Notes: generated by a model not told the origin, from the letters alone. DNA of 7,981 nucleotides from Parafilimonas sp. (GCA_023251275.1 JAHEZC010000094.1:1-7981), one strand, 5' to 3'; positions 1 through 6,959 are shown, counted from the stretch's first letter. A program made the numbers and translations.

Positions 1-500
1 ATGAACGATGGCTCGAACTTGAAACACATCCGCAACGAAAACGCAGTGATACCAATCCTGCTCCATGGGAAACGCTGATAGAAGAGCAGCATCGCTTGTT
101 TAAAAAACATCCTAATACCACTTTTATCGCAGCGCATTTCGGCTGGTATGCCAATAACCTTCCCAAGCTTGACAGCCTGCTGACTGAAATGCCCAATGTA
201 TGTGTTGAGTTTGGCGCAGTGATTGCAGAGCTTGGCCGTCAGCCGAAAATGGCAAAAAAGTTTTTTGAAAAATACCAGGACAGGATCATGTTTGGCAAAG
301 ACAGTTGGGCACCGGAAGAATACGCTACTTATTTCCGCGTGCTTGAAACCGAAGACGAATATTTTCCTTACCACAAAAAATACCACGCATTCTGGCGCAT
401 GTATGGCATGGGACTGCCCGACGATATCCTGAAAAAAATTTATTATAAAAATGCATTGAAGATCATTCCCAATATTGATAAGTCTTTGTTTCCTGACTGA
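1..500 (+). CDS. Amidohydrolase-2 family metal-dependent hydrolase, C-terminal part (5' end outside window)
   Basis: The reading frame is already open at the left edge (first full codon at base 3) and runs to TGA at 498-500, giving 165 visible residues. The ATG at base 1 is out of frame, and the in-frame TTG at 96 lies inside conserved sequence, so neither is the start. The protein looks like the end of a TIM-barrel metallohydrolase of the amidohydrolase-2 (PF04909) type. HPNTTFIAAHFGW carries a likely metal or catalytic His (codon 135-137). IAELGRQP is followed by KYQDRIMFGKDSW, whose Asp (codon 300-302) sits where this family has its C-terminal metal-binding Asp. The tail ending KNALKIIPNI matches relatives I recall. 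The N-terminal HxH motif would lie upstream and cannot be checked. The substrate is unknown; members include hydrolases and decarboxylases acting on ring or lactone compounds. The C-terminus appears complete and undamaged. Confidence 0.85.
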   Translation, partial: ERWLELETHPQRKRSDTNPAPWETLIEEQHRLFKKHPNTTFIAAHFGWYANNLPKLDSLLTEMPNVCVEFGAVIAELGRQPKMAKKFFEKYQDRIMFGKDSWAPEEYATYFRVLETEDEYFPYHKKYHAFWRMYGMGLPDDILKKIYYKNALKIIPNIDKSLFPD

Positions 501-509
501 AAGATTCAC

Positions 510-541
510 CGGGATGACAACTTCAAGAGATTGTCATCCCG
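510..541. repeat. Perfect 11-bp inverted repeat (hairpin) in front of the glycosylase gene
   Basis: Bases 510-520 (CGGGATGACAA) are the exact reverse complement of 531-541 (TTGTCATCCCG), with a 10-nt loop between them. The repeat lies 9 bp after the amidohydrolase stop and ends 11 bp before the chosen start of the next gene. A T5 run (548-552) follows, but seven bases separate it from the stem, so it is not a textbook intrinsic terminator. It may terminate or attenuate transcription, stabilise the 3' end of the upstream mRNA, or be a copy of a dispersed palindromic element. The symmetry is seen directly; the role is not. Confidence 0.7.
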
Positions 542-552
542 CAATCATTTTT

Positions 553-1242
553 ATGACCTTTGCACAGCATGTTCTGAATTTTCTTTTTCATCTTCGGTTG
601 CCTTTCAAATTGCCTAAAGGCATCGAGGTAATGGATGTACACAAAGATGAAGCAGTAAAACAATCATGCGAATTATTTTATGCAAAGTTTTACAACGATA
701 ATTATAAACGGCATCTCATGCTTGGCATAAACCCGGGAAGATTCGGCGGCGGGGTTACAGGCATTCCGTTTACTGATCCGATACGACTTGAAAAAGATTG
801 CGGGATCAAAAATAATTTTTTGAAGAAACAGGAACTGTCTTCTCTTTTCATATATGAAATGATCAATGCTTATGGAGGCGCTGAAAAATTTTATCAGGAG
901 TTTTACATTTCCGCAATCAGCCCGCTCGGGTTTTTAAAAGATGGAAAGAATTTGAATTATTACGATGATAAAATGTTAGTCAAAAAAATTGAACCTTTCG
1001 TAGTTGATTGCATAACCAAGCAATTATCATTCGGATTATACACAGATGTTTGCTTTTGCATCGGTGAAGGAGAAAATCTGAAATATTTAGTGCAATTAAA
1101 CGACAGGCACAAATGGTTTGCTGAAATAAAAGCCTTACCCCATCCGCGTTTTATCATGCAATATCGCCTGAAACAAAAAGAAGATTATGTACAGAAATAT
1201 ATAACATCATTGAGGAATGTTTTGCTGATAACTCTTACTTAA
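553..1242 (+). CDS. SMUG2-like (DUF4918) uracil-DNA glycosylase family protein
   Basis: A 229-residue protein of the uracil-DNA glycosylase superfamily. Residues 56-76 contain LMLGINPGRFGGG then VTGIPFTDP. This closely follows motif I of SMUG1 (GMNPG...TGVPFG), with Asn60 at the position expected to activate water. The second motif is HPRFIMQYR at 197-205, where His197 matches the UDG motif II His. The family is expected to remove uracil or related damaged bases from DNA in base-excision repair in the cytoplasm; activity and preference here are inferred. The frame stays open upstream to ATG 475, but starting there would run through the hairpin and overlap the previous gene. ATG 553 gives MTFAQHVL, which fits the family N-terminus as I recall it. 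There is no Shine-Dalgarno. The last 36 bp overlap the convergent gene on the other strand. Confidence 0.85.
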   Translation: MTFAQHVLNFLFHLRLPFKLPKGIEVMDVHKDEAVKQSCELFYAKFYNDNYKRHLMLGINPGRFGGGVTGIPFTDPIRLEKDCGIKNNFLKKQELSSLFIYEMINAYGGAEKFYQEFYISAISPLGFLKDGKNLNYYDDKMLVKKIEPFVVDCITKQLSFGLYTDVCFCIGEGENLKYLVQLNDRHKWFAEIKALPHPRFIMQYRLKQKEDYVQKYITSLRNVLLITLT

Positions 1243-1797
1243 ACCTTCAATATTTGTTTTCCTGAGTTTTTCATAATCTTTGTCCTTTACGGTTTTGTAA
1301 TCGGAATATGCTTTGCCATTCCATCTCCATACAGGATATTCAAAACCAGGCCCTCCAATCAAAAGGTCAGGATAGCCGACGTTTGATGTGGCAAGTGCAT
1401 CAGGAATTACTCCGGGGAATCCAAGATTAAGAATATAAGCACCCGCTGCATTTTTTATGAATAATGAAATACTCGAACCGGTGTTGCCGGAAGTATAACT
1501 ATTACCAAAGGATACAAAAATTTCTTCGCGGCCATCTTTATTCATATCTGTCGGCAATACAATTGCACCGAAAGGAAAGTCTTTGCTGTCTTTATCGAGA
1601 GCGAATGGCTGGTTTTCATCACCGGATAAAATGAAACCAAGTTGTGCAGCAATATCATTTCTTTCTGCACCGGTCAGCGTTGACTGTACATTTTTAAAAA
1701 GAACTTCAGCCACCGGTGTGAGTACAATTGACGATTGTGCAAACAATGGTAAACTGAAACTGGTAAAAAGAATAGATAAGATCAATTGTCTTTTCAT
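1207..1797 (-). CDS. Small secreted protein with a DxNxDG calcium-type loop, function unknown
   Basis: A 196-residue protein starting at ATG 1797 with a clear Sec signal peptide: MKRQ, a hydrophobic stretch at 5-19, and a probable cleavage LFA20|Q21. It has no lipobox Cys, so a soluble periplasmic or exported product is likely. Residues 84-92 (DMNKDGREE) match the DxNxDGxxE loop of VCBS/FG-GAP-like beta-propeller repeats. GYPDLLIGG (141-149) and VWRWNGKAYSDY (156-167) resemble further strands of such a fold, though only one loop is complete. About 20-80 probably forms an alpha-rich N-terminal part. I do not recognise a named family. The gene is divergent from the S9 peptidase gene and convergent with the glycosylase, so it is probably transcribed alone. 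Calcium binding is inferred from the motif. Confidence 0.75.
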   Translation of the reverse strand: MKRQLILSILFTSFSLPLFAQSSIVLTPVAEVLFKNVQSTLTGAERNDIAAQLGFILSGDENQPFALDKDSKDFPFGAIVLPTDMNKDGREEIFVSFGNSYTSGNTGSSISLFIKNAAGAYILNLGFPGVIPDALATSNVGYPDLLIGGPGFEYPVWRWNGKAYSDYKTVKDKDYEKLRKTNIEGLSKSYQQNIPQ

Positions 1798-1933
1798 TGC
1801 GTGTATTTTAAAGTGAACAATTTAAAAAATATTTTTTACAAGTTTATAAATATCACCGCTATATTTTGATTACAAATTTTTGTTGTCACCCGGAATGCTG
1901 TCGCCAATACTTTCCTCATTTGTATTAAATTGC
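1798..1933. promoter_or_regulatory. Divergent intergenic region, probable promoters for both flanking genes
   Basis: This 136-bp, very AT-rich spacer lies between two genes transcribed away from each other, so promoters for both should lie in it. I see no exact Bacteroidota -7 element (TAnnTTTG) with a well-spaced -33 TTTG on either strand. The best partial match is TAAACTTG on the - strand (about 1840-1847), which differs by one base and lacks a good -33 partner. A 16-bp AT palindrome occupies 1823-1838. The assignment rests on gene arrangement, not on a recognised promoter. Confidence 0.45.
1823..1838. repeat. 16-bp perfect AT-only palindrome
   Basis: TAAAAAATATTTTTTA reads identically on both strands. 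It lies 25 bp before the start of the secreted-protein gene and about 95 bp before the S9 peptidase start. Opposed A-tracts of this kind bend DNA and can act as an upstream element or a binding site for a nucleoid protein. In AT-rich spacers they can also occur by chance. Confidence 0.5.
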
Positions 1934-3982
1934 ATGATGATGAAAAAGTACTTTTTCTTTATTGCATTTATATGCATTAGCGCTTCAATAAATGCACAGG
2001 CAAAACAAGCCATCACGCATGAATCTATGTGGCTGATGAAAAGAGCAGGCGCTCCTGAACTCAGCCCCGACGGCAAATGGGTTATTTTCAGCGTGCAGGA
2101 GCCTGCTTATGATGAAAAAGAAATAATGAACGATCTCTGGATCACCTCACCGGATGGCAGTTCAAAACCACGCAGGCTTACAGGAAACAAGGCGCCTGAA
2201 ACATCTTATAAGTGGAGTCCTGACGGAGCGTATATTGCTTTTACTGCAAAACGAAATGATGATGAAACAGCGCAAATTTATCTGCTCAATATGAAAGATG
2301 GAGGCGAAGCACAACGCTTTACCAATCTTTCAACAGGCGCCGCTGCTCCTCAATGGAGTCCTGATGGGAAAATGATCTTATTTACCAGCCGCGTTTACCC
2401 CGGTGCATTTACAGACAGCGCTAATAAAAAAATGGAAGAAGAAAAGAAGAAACAGAAATATAAAGCAAGAGTTTATACATCATTCCCCATTCGTTACTGG
2501 GATCAATGGCTGGATGAAAAACAGACACATGCTTTTGTTCAGTCAATAGACAGCAGCGCTGCAAGAGATCTCTTTGCTGATATTTCACTGACAACAGGTG
2601 AGGGCTTTAATTTTCAGGGTAATATGTGCTGGAGTGCGGATAGTAAAGAAATTATTTTTTGTGCCACTGCAGAATATAATACTGCCGCTTACGGCGATGT
2701 AGTAACAAACCTGTACAGCTTGTCATTAAAAGGCGGTGATGCCGTTCAGTTAACAAAAGAGGATACAAGTTATACTTTACCCGTCTTCAGTAAAGACGGA
2801 AAATATCTTTTTGCGATTGGTTCTGCGGAAAAAAACTATAGAGTGTATAATCTTGGCAGGCTTACACGGTTTGACTGGCCTTCGATGCAGCATAAAACAA
2901 TCCTGGCAGAATCGCTGGACAGGCCTGTTAACAGCTATACCATCGCAAAAGAAAATATTTATTTGAGCATAGAAGATGAAGGGCATGACAGGTTATACCG
3001 GTTGCCTCTGAACAGCCAGAAGCCGGAAATAATTATTACGGATAAAGCTGGTTGCTACAATACTCCCGCTGTAAGCAATGATGAGCAGGTGATCATTGCC
3101 TCCTATGAAGATGCAACCATGCCGCCAGAGTTGGTGCGCATTGACAACAACAGACCTTTATTTATTACTGCATTCAATAAAGATAAACTCGCCCTGCTTG
3201 ATCTTTCGAGGGCTGAAGAATTTTGGTTTACAGGTACCAGAAATAAGAAGATTCATAACATGCTGATAAAACCTGCAGGTTTCAATCCAGAAAAAAAATA
3301 TCCGCTTTTTGTGGTGATACATGGCGGTCCTGCCAATGCATGGAAAGACAACTGGAGCTATCGCTGGAATTACCAGTTATTGGCGCAGCCTGGTTATATC
3401 CTTGTCCTCACTAACTACACGGGATCTACAAGTTTTGGTGAAAAATTTTCCCGCGATATTCAGTTTGATCCATTCAAAGGACCGGCTGATGAAATAAATG
3501 AAGCAGCAGATTTTGCCATTAAAAGTTTTGCATTTATTGATGGCAGCAGGCAGGCTGCAGGTGGAGCAAGCTATGGCGGGCATCTGACCAACTGGCTGGA
3601 AGCTACTACCTCTCATTATAAATGCCTTATTTGCCACGCAGGGCTGGTGAACAGTGAAACGCAATGGGGAACAAGTGACGTAATTTATGGCAGGGAAGTA
3701 ATGAATGGCGGAGTGCCATGGACGCAAAACAAAACATGGAGAGAGCAAAACCCTATACGTTATGCTGATAAATTCACCACACCTATACTGGTAACAGTGG
3801 GTGAGCAGGATTTTCGTGTGCCGCTGAATAATTCATTGGAGAACTGGAGCGCATTGCAGCGCATGAAAGTACCGTCTAAGCTGATTGTTTTTCCCGAGGA
3901 AAATCACTGGATATTAAAAGCAGAGGACAGCCGTTTTTTTTATCAGCAATTGCAGGAATGGCTGGCAAAATATCTTAAGTGA
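1934..3982 (+). CDS. Secreted S9 family serine peptidase (S9C, dipeptidyl-peptidase 5-like)
   Basis: A 682-residue prolyl-oligopeptidase family peptidase. A signal peptide (MMMKK plus a hydrophobic core, probable cleavage INA21|Q22) sends it to the periplasm or cell surface. A beta-propeller follows, with WD40/TolB-like repeats seen as SPDGKW (44-49), WSPDGAY (94-100), WSPDGKM (141-147) and WSADSKE (233-239). The RYWDQW segment (187-192) resembles one in Porphyromonas DPP5. The C-terminal alpha/beta hydrolase domain has HGGP (463-466) near the oxyanion hole. A complete triad is visible: Ser546 in GASYGG, Asp626 in GEQDFRVP and His658 in ENHW. Length agrees with DPP5 (about 680). It should cleave dipeptides from peptides imported or generated in the envelope; specificity is inferred. 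Three ATGs in a row (1934, 1937, 1940) are equally possible starts; a TTG at 1880 would bury the signal peptide and is rejected. Confidence 0.93.
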   Translation: MMMKKYFFFIAFICISASINAQAKQAITHESMWLMKRAGAPELSPDGKWVIFSVQEPAYDEKEIMNDLWITSPDGSSKPRRLTGNKAPETSYKWSPDGAYIAFTAKRNDDETAQIYLLNMKDGGEAQRFTNLSTGAAAPQWSPDGKMILFTSRVYPGAFTDSANKKMEEEKKKQKYKARVYTSFPIRYWDQWLDEKQTHAFVQSIDSSAARDLFADISLTTGEGFNFQGNMCWSADSKEIIFCATAEYNTAAYGDVVTNLYSLSLKGGDAVQLTKEDTSYTLPVFSKDGKYLFAIGSAEKNYRVYNLGRLTRFDWPSMQHKTILAESLDRPVNSYTIAKENIYLSIEDEGHDRLYRLPLNSQKPEIIITDKAGCYNTPAVSNDEQVIIASYEDATMPPELVRIDNNRPLFITAFNKDKLALLDLSRAEEFWFTGTRNKKIHNMLIKPAGFNPEKKYPLFVVIHGGPANAWKDNWSYRWNYQLLAQPGYILVLTNYTGSTSFGEKFSRDIQFDPFKGPADEINEAADFAIKSFAFIDGSRQAAGGASYGGHLTNWLEATTSHYKCLICHAGLVNSETQWGTSDVIYGREVMNGGVPWTQNKTWREQNPIRYADKFTTPILVTVGEQDFRVPLNNSLENWSALQRMKVPSKLIVFPEENHWILKAEDSRFFYQQLQEWLAKYLK

Positions 3983-4026
3983 AAAGTTTATTTCGCATGA
4001 CAATTCAATCTTTAGAGTAAATTTTT

Positions 4027-4047
4027 CCTGCTTACTTTTAAAGCAGG
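4027..4047 (+). terminator. Possible weak hairpin terminator after the S9 peptidase gene
   Basis: CCTGCTT (4027-4033) pairs perfectly with AAGCAGG (4041-4047) across a 7-nt loop, 44 bp after the peptidase stop. No T-run follows directly; the nearest T-rich piece is at 4064-4071. An alternative pairing, AAAGC 4040-4044 with GCTTT 4062-4066, would be followed by GTTTT. The position suits transcript termination, but the evidence is weak. Confidence 0.25.
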
Positions 4048-4195
4048 CGGCTTCCCCAAAAGCTTTGTTTTGCAGGAAATGCTAAAAATCAGAAACATTT
4101 TTTTGCATATTTATTTTTTTGTATATTCACTGTCCGGTATATTAAAAACGGAGCAGATTTTGCTATATAAATTCACATAATTAAACCTGCTGACT

Positions 4196-4618
4196 ATGGA
4201 TGACGATCAACTTAACCATTTTTACAAAGACAGTATTCAGCGTTTACAGCATGCTTTGTTTTTCTGTTATGATGAGAACAACAATAAATGGCCGGTAAGC
4301 CTTGTAAGCACATTTGTGATTGACGATTCCTATAATATCTGGTTTAATGTGATAAGGCCCCCGCTCACTTACAAATTATATAATATTTGTAATGCTGAAT
4401 TAAGCTTTTACAAGAAAGGTGAAACATATCATTTAAAGATCACCGGTTTCGCCACGGTTGCTGATGCAGAAACCATGCTCATAAAATTCAATATAGATAA
4501 TATAGAATGCATGGGAGAGCTGCAGAAGGAAGAGACCGATTTACAGGGAAGGTTTCTTGCATTCTTTAGAAATATAATCAACCCCGATTATTATTCGCGC
4601 AATTTCAGGTTAGGCTGA
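4196..4618 (+). CDS. Pyridoxamine 5'-phosphate oxidase-like (FMN-binding split barrel) protein, putative
   Basis: A 140-residue cytoplasmic protein with no signal peptide or membrane segment. The pattern fits the split-barrel flavin-binding fold of the pyridoxamine phosphate oxidase / general stress protein group: strand WPVSLVSTFVIDD (32-44), strand NIWFNVIRPP (47-56), helix around LTYKLYNIC (57-65), strand AELSFYKK (67-74), and YHLKITGFATVADAE (78-92). The last segment resembles the usual 'v.v.G.a.vvdd' stretch. An N-terminal helix (4-22) precedes the barrel. Such short proteins often bind FMN, F420 or heme, but no residue here proves a cofactor, and true PNPO activity is not suggested. It is flanked by a 213-bp AT-rich spacer and ends 15 bp before the convergent acyl-CoA synthetase, so it probably has its own promoter. 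The fold assignment is by sequence pattern only. Confidence 0.6.
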   Translation: MDDDQLNHFYKDSIQRLQHALFFCYDENNNKWPVSLVSTFVIDDSYNIWFNVIRPPLTYKLYNICNAELSFYKKGETYHLKITGFATVADAETMLIKFNIDNIECMGELQKEETDLQGRFLAFFRNIINPDYYSRNFRLG

Positions 4619-4633
4619 TTAAGTAAGGCTGCT

Positions 4634-6454
4634 TCACAATCCCTGGTTTTCTGAATTCAAATTGCGATCATATATCCTGTCTATTGCGTCTTTATATTTT
4701 TCCATAATAATTTTTCGTTTCAGGCTCATCTTGGGTGTCATTTCACCCGTTTCTATACTCCATTCCCGTGGCAGTAATTCAAATTTTTTTACCTGCTCTA
4801 CATGATTAAAATTCTGATTCATTTTTTCTACAATGTCTTTGTACATCGCCAGCACTTTCGGATTTACAATAGCTTCTTCGACTGCAGTATAGTTGATTCC
4901 CTGTTGCTTCATCCATGCCTGTAAATTTGTGAACGAAGGAACAATCAACGCACCCACAAATTTTCTCTCAGCCCCGACAATAATTACCTGCTCGATAAGA
5001 GGATTCGTTTTTAACAGGTTTTCAATTGGCTGCGGCGCCACATATTTGCCGCCGCTGGTTTTGAATAGTTCTTTTTTTCTGTCTGTGATCTTTAAAAACT
5101 TTTTATCAACCCACACGCCTATATCACCGGTATGGAGCCACCCATCAATCACTGTTTCTGCAGTAAGGTCAGGTCGTTTGTAATATCCTTTCATTACGGT
5201 AGGCCCTTTCACGCATATTTCCCCGTCTTCAGCAAGCCTTACTTCTATCCCTTCGATGACCGGTCCCACCGTGCCAAACATGCAATTACCGGAAGGTTGC
5301 TGCCTGTTTACACTTATTACGGGGCTATTTTCCGTGGGGCCATATCCTTCAAAAACATGAATTTTTGCAGCATTAAAAATGCGCAACAGATTTACAGGGC
5401 AGGCCGCACCGCCTGTTACAATAAATTTTATGTTGTTTCCCAAAGCTTCACGCCATTTGCTGAAGACTAATTTATTTGCAAGAGCCAATTGTGTATTGTA
5501 AATAAATCCGCCACTGATATTGTTATCATATTTTTCTGCAATACTCACAGACCAAAAGAATAATTTTCTTTTTATTCCCTTTAATTCATTGCCTTTCTTC
5601 ATAATTTTTTCAAACACTTTTTCAAGCAGGCGGGGTACTGTGGTAAAGCAATCAGGCTTTACTTCACGAAGGTTATCACCAATGGTCTCCAGGCTTTCTG
5701 CATAGTAAATACCGATACCGCTGAACAAATAAATATAGCTGACACATTTTTCGAAAATATGATTGAGCGGAAGAAAGCTGAGAGCTTTAAACCGCGGGTT
5801 ATCAGGAAAAGGAAAACTTTGTTTTGTAAATATTAAAGAAGTGATAATATTTTCATGTGTGAGCATTACGCCTTTTGGCGTGCCGGTAGTGCCGGAAGTA
5901 TAAATAATAGTTGCAAGATTTTCCGGAGAGACAGTTGCCATTACACCTTCCAGTTTTTCCACTGAAATATTATCTCCCATTTGTACTACTTCCATCCAGT
6001 GATCTGCTCCTTCTATCTCATCAAAAGTATAAATGTTTTTCAGTGAAGGAACGTACATGCTGATACTTCTGACCTTTGCGAGCATCTCTCTGTTGCTGAC
6101 AAAAACATATTTTATCAATGCATCATTAAAAATAAACTGCAGTTCATTGGTATTTGTGGTAGGATAAACAGGCACCAGCACTGCACCTGTCTGTTGCACA
6201 GCAAGGTCTGTAAAAATCCATTCGGGGCGGTTATTGCTGATGATGGCGATTTTATCAACTCCCTCATCACTGCCGTCGTTTGCAGAGATTCCCAAATGTA
6301 ATAATCCCGCACTGAACCTGTTGACAATCTGCTTTACTTCAAAAGCGCTGTAGTTTTTCCAGGCGCCATTTATTTTGGCAGCGAGCATGTCATTTTTTGA
6401 GAATTTCTCAATGTGATATTCAAGGCAATCAAATAGTCTGCGGGGTTGTATCAT
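4634..6454 (-). CDS. Long-chain acyl-CoA synthetase (AMP-forming), FadD15-like
   Basis: A 606-residue adenylate-forming enzyme that should activate long-chain fatty acids to acyl-CoA with ATP, at the cytoplasmic side of the membrane, for beta-oxidation or lipid recycling. Motifs appear in order: the P-loop YTSGTTGTPKG (185-195), FLPLNHIFE (227-235), VTGGAACP (347-353), YGPTE (371-375), GWLHTGD (438-444), ITDRKKELFKTSGGKYVAP (456-474) and EMTPKMSLKRK (571-581). The last holds the C-terminal domain lysines typical of this group. DRKKE followed by SGGK-VAP is characteristic of bacterial FACL enzymes rather than acetyl-CoA synthetases. Length is normal (about 590-610). The start ATG 6454 gives MIQPRRLFDCLEYH, as expected, and the leader has no Shine-Dalgarno. 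It lies 37 bp downstream of the 2TM gene on the same strand, so co-transcription is likely. It is convergent with the preceding gene. Confidence 0.93.
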   Translation of the reverse strand: MIQPRRLFDCLEYHIEKFSKNDMLAAKINGAWKNYSAFEVKQIVNRFSAGLLHLGISANDGSDEGVDKIAIISNNRPEWIFTDLAVQQTGAVLVPVYPTTNTNELQFIFNDALIKYVFVSNREMLAKVRSISMYVPSLKNIYTFDEIEGADHWMEVVQMGDNISVEKLEGVMATVSPENLATIIYTSGTTGTPKGVMLTHENIITSLIFTKQSFPFPDNPRFKALSFLPLNHIFEKCVSYIYLFSGIGIYYAESLETIGDNLREVKPDCFTTVPRLLEKVFEKIMKKGNELKGIKRKLFFWSVSIAEKYDNNISGGFIYNTQLALANKLVFSKWREALGNNIKFIVTGGAACPVNLLRIFNAAKIHVFEGYGPTENSPVISVNRQQPSGNCMFGTVGPVIEGIEVRLAEDGEICVKGPTVMKGYYKRPDLTAETVIDGWLHTGDIGVWVDKKFLKITDRKKELFKTSGGKYVAPQPIENLLKTNPLIEQVIIVGAERKFVGALIVPSFTNLQAWMKQQGINYTAVEEAIVNPKVLAMYKDIVEKMNQNFNHVEQVKKFELLPREWSIETGEMTPKMSLKRKIIMEKYKDAIDRIYDRNLNSENQGL

Positions 6455-6491
6455 AAAAGAATGTCAACCATTTTTAAAGAGAGTGAAAATA

Positions 6492-6785
6492 TTACAGGTT
6501 TCGCGACATGTCTCTTTGCTTTTTCAATTTTTCATATTCCTCTTCAGTGAGGTTTTCTTTATCGCCATGATACGCTTTGAAATACTGAAAGGCAAGTCCG
6601 ATTCCCCAGGCAAGCATTACCCATACCGGCCAGGGATAACCATGAATCCCCTGGTAGCGCCCGAGTGTAAACCACCACACTCCCCAAAGGAATCCGCAAA
6701 TTACGATGTATGTAAAAAGGCTTGTCCTGAACTGTGCTCTTCGCTGCGCCATGCGCCAAAGCATTTTATCTTTTTCATCCGGCAT
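6492..6785 (-). CDS. 2TM domain-containing small membrane protein
   Basis: A 97-residue protein with a charged, basic N-terminus (MPDEKDKMLWRMAQRR) and two hydrophobic helices at about 22-42 and 52-70. A short loop containing GRYQGIHGYPWP joins them, and the C-terminal tail is charged and helix-forming (ENLTEEEYEKLKKQ). The Trp-rich second helix with WGIGLAF matches the 2TM domain (PF13239), common in Bacteroidota either as stand-alone proteins or fused to LytTR-linked histidine kinases. Both termini are predicted to be cytoplasmic, since the positive N-terminus and two helices place them on one side. Its function is unknown. It is the first gene of a likely pair with the acyl-CoA synthetase 37 bp downstream. 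An antisense frame of similar length (6483-6794, + strand) has no family features and is a shadow. Confidence 0.85.
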   Translation of the reverse strand: MPDEKDKMLWRMAQRRAQFRTSLFTYIVICGFLWGVWWFTLGRYQGIHGYPWPVWVMLAWGIGLAFQYFKAYHGDKENLTEEEYEKLKKQRDMSRNL

Positions 6786-6939
6786 AAAAAATAGTTATGG
6801 TTGTTAAGGAATAAATTGAATTACTTACAAAATTTTACTTCTGCGGTAAAAATAGTTTGTAACAGATAAAATGGATCGAATCAAAATTAAATTTATTATC
6901 CATCCTGTTGAAAGGTAGATAAATTGCCGCAAATAATTC

Positions 6940-6951
6940 TGCAGCGCTGCA
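6940..6951. repeat. 12-bp perfect palindrome just after the TPR gene
   Basis: TGCAGCGCTGCA is its own reverse complement and begins 8 bp beyond the TPR stop codon (6960-6962, read on the - strand). As RNA it could fold only into a short GC hairpin, and no T-run follows on the - strand. It may be a weak terminator core, a protein-binding site or chance. The rest of the 174-bp spacer to the 2TM gene is AT-rich, presumably holds the 2TM promoter, and shows no clear element. Confidence 0.35.
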
Positions 6952-6959
6952 AACTTTTT

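Noticed and set aside
475..552. N-terminal extension of the glycosylase from ATG 475 or ATG 514
   Set aside because: It would overlap the amidohydrolase gene (475) or begin inside the hairpin (514), and the added residues do not look like the family; ATG 553 gives the expected N-terminus.
1880..1933. Longer S9 peptidase start at TTG 1880
   Set aside because: It would add 18 residues in front of a clear MMMKK signal peptide.
3377..3748. 123-residue - strand frame inside the S9 peptidase
   Set aside because: It lies over the catalytic domain, including the Ser motif, and shows no protein-like pattern.
3983..4195. Possible small RNA or small gene in the 213-bp spacer
   Set aside because: It is AT-rich with one weak hairpin; there is no convincing ORF, promoter consensus or RNA structure.
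5132..5470. 112-residue + strand frame inside the acyl-CoA synthetase
   Set aside because: It is a shadow of a conserved enzyme region with no recognisable domain.
6483..6794. 103-residue + strand open frame antisense to the 2TM gene
   Set aside because: No family features or plausible domain; the - strand frame has a recognisable 2TM domain and proper context.
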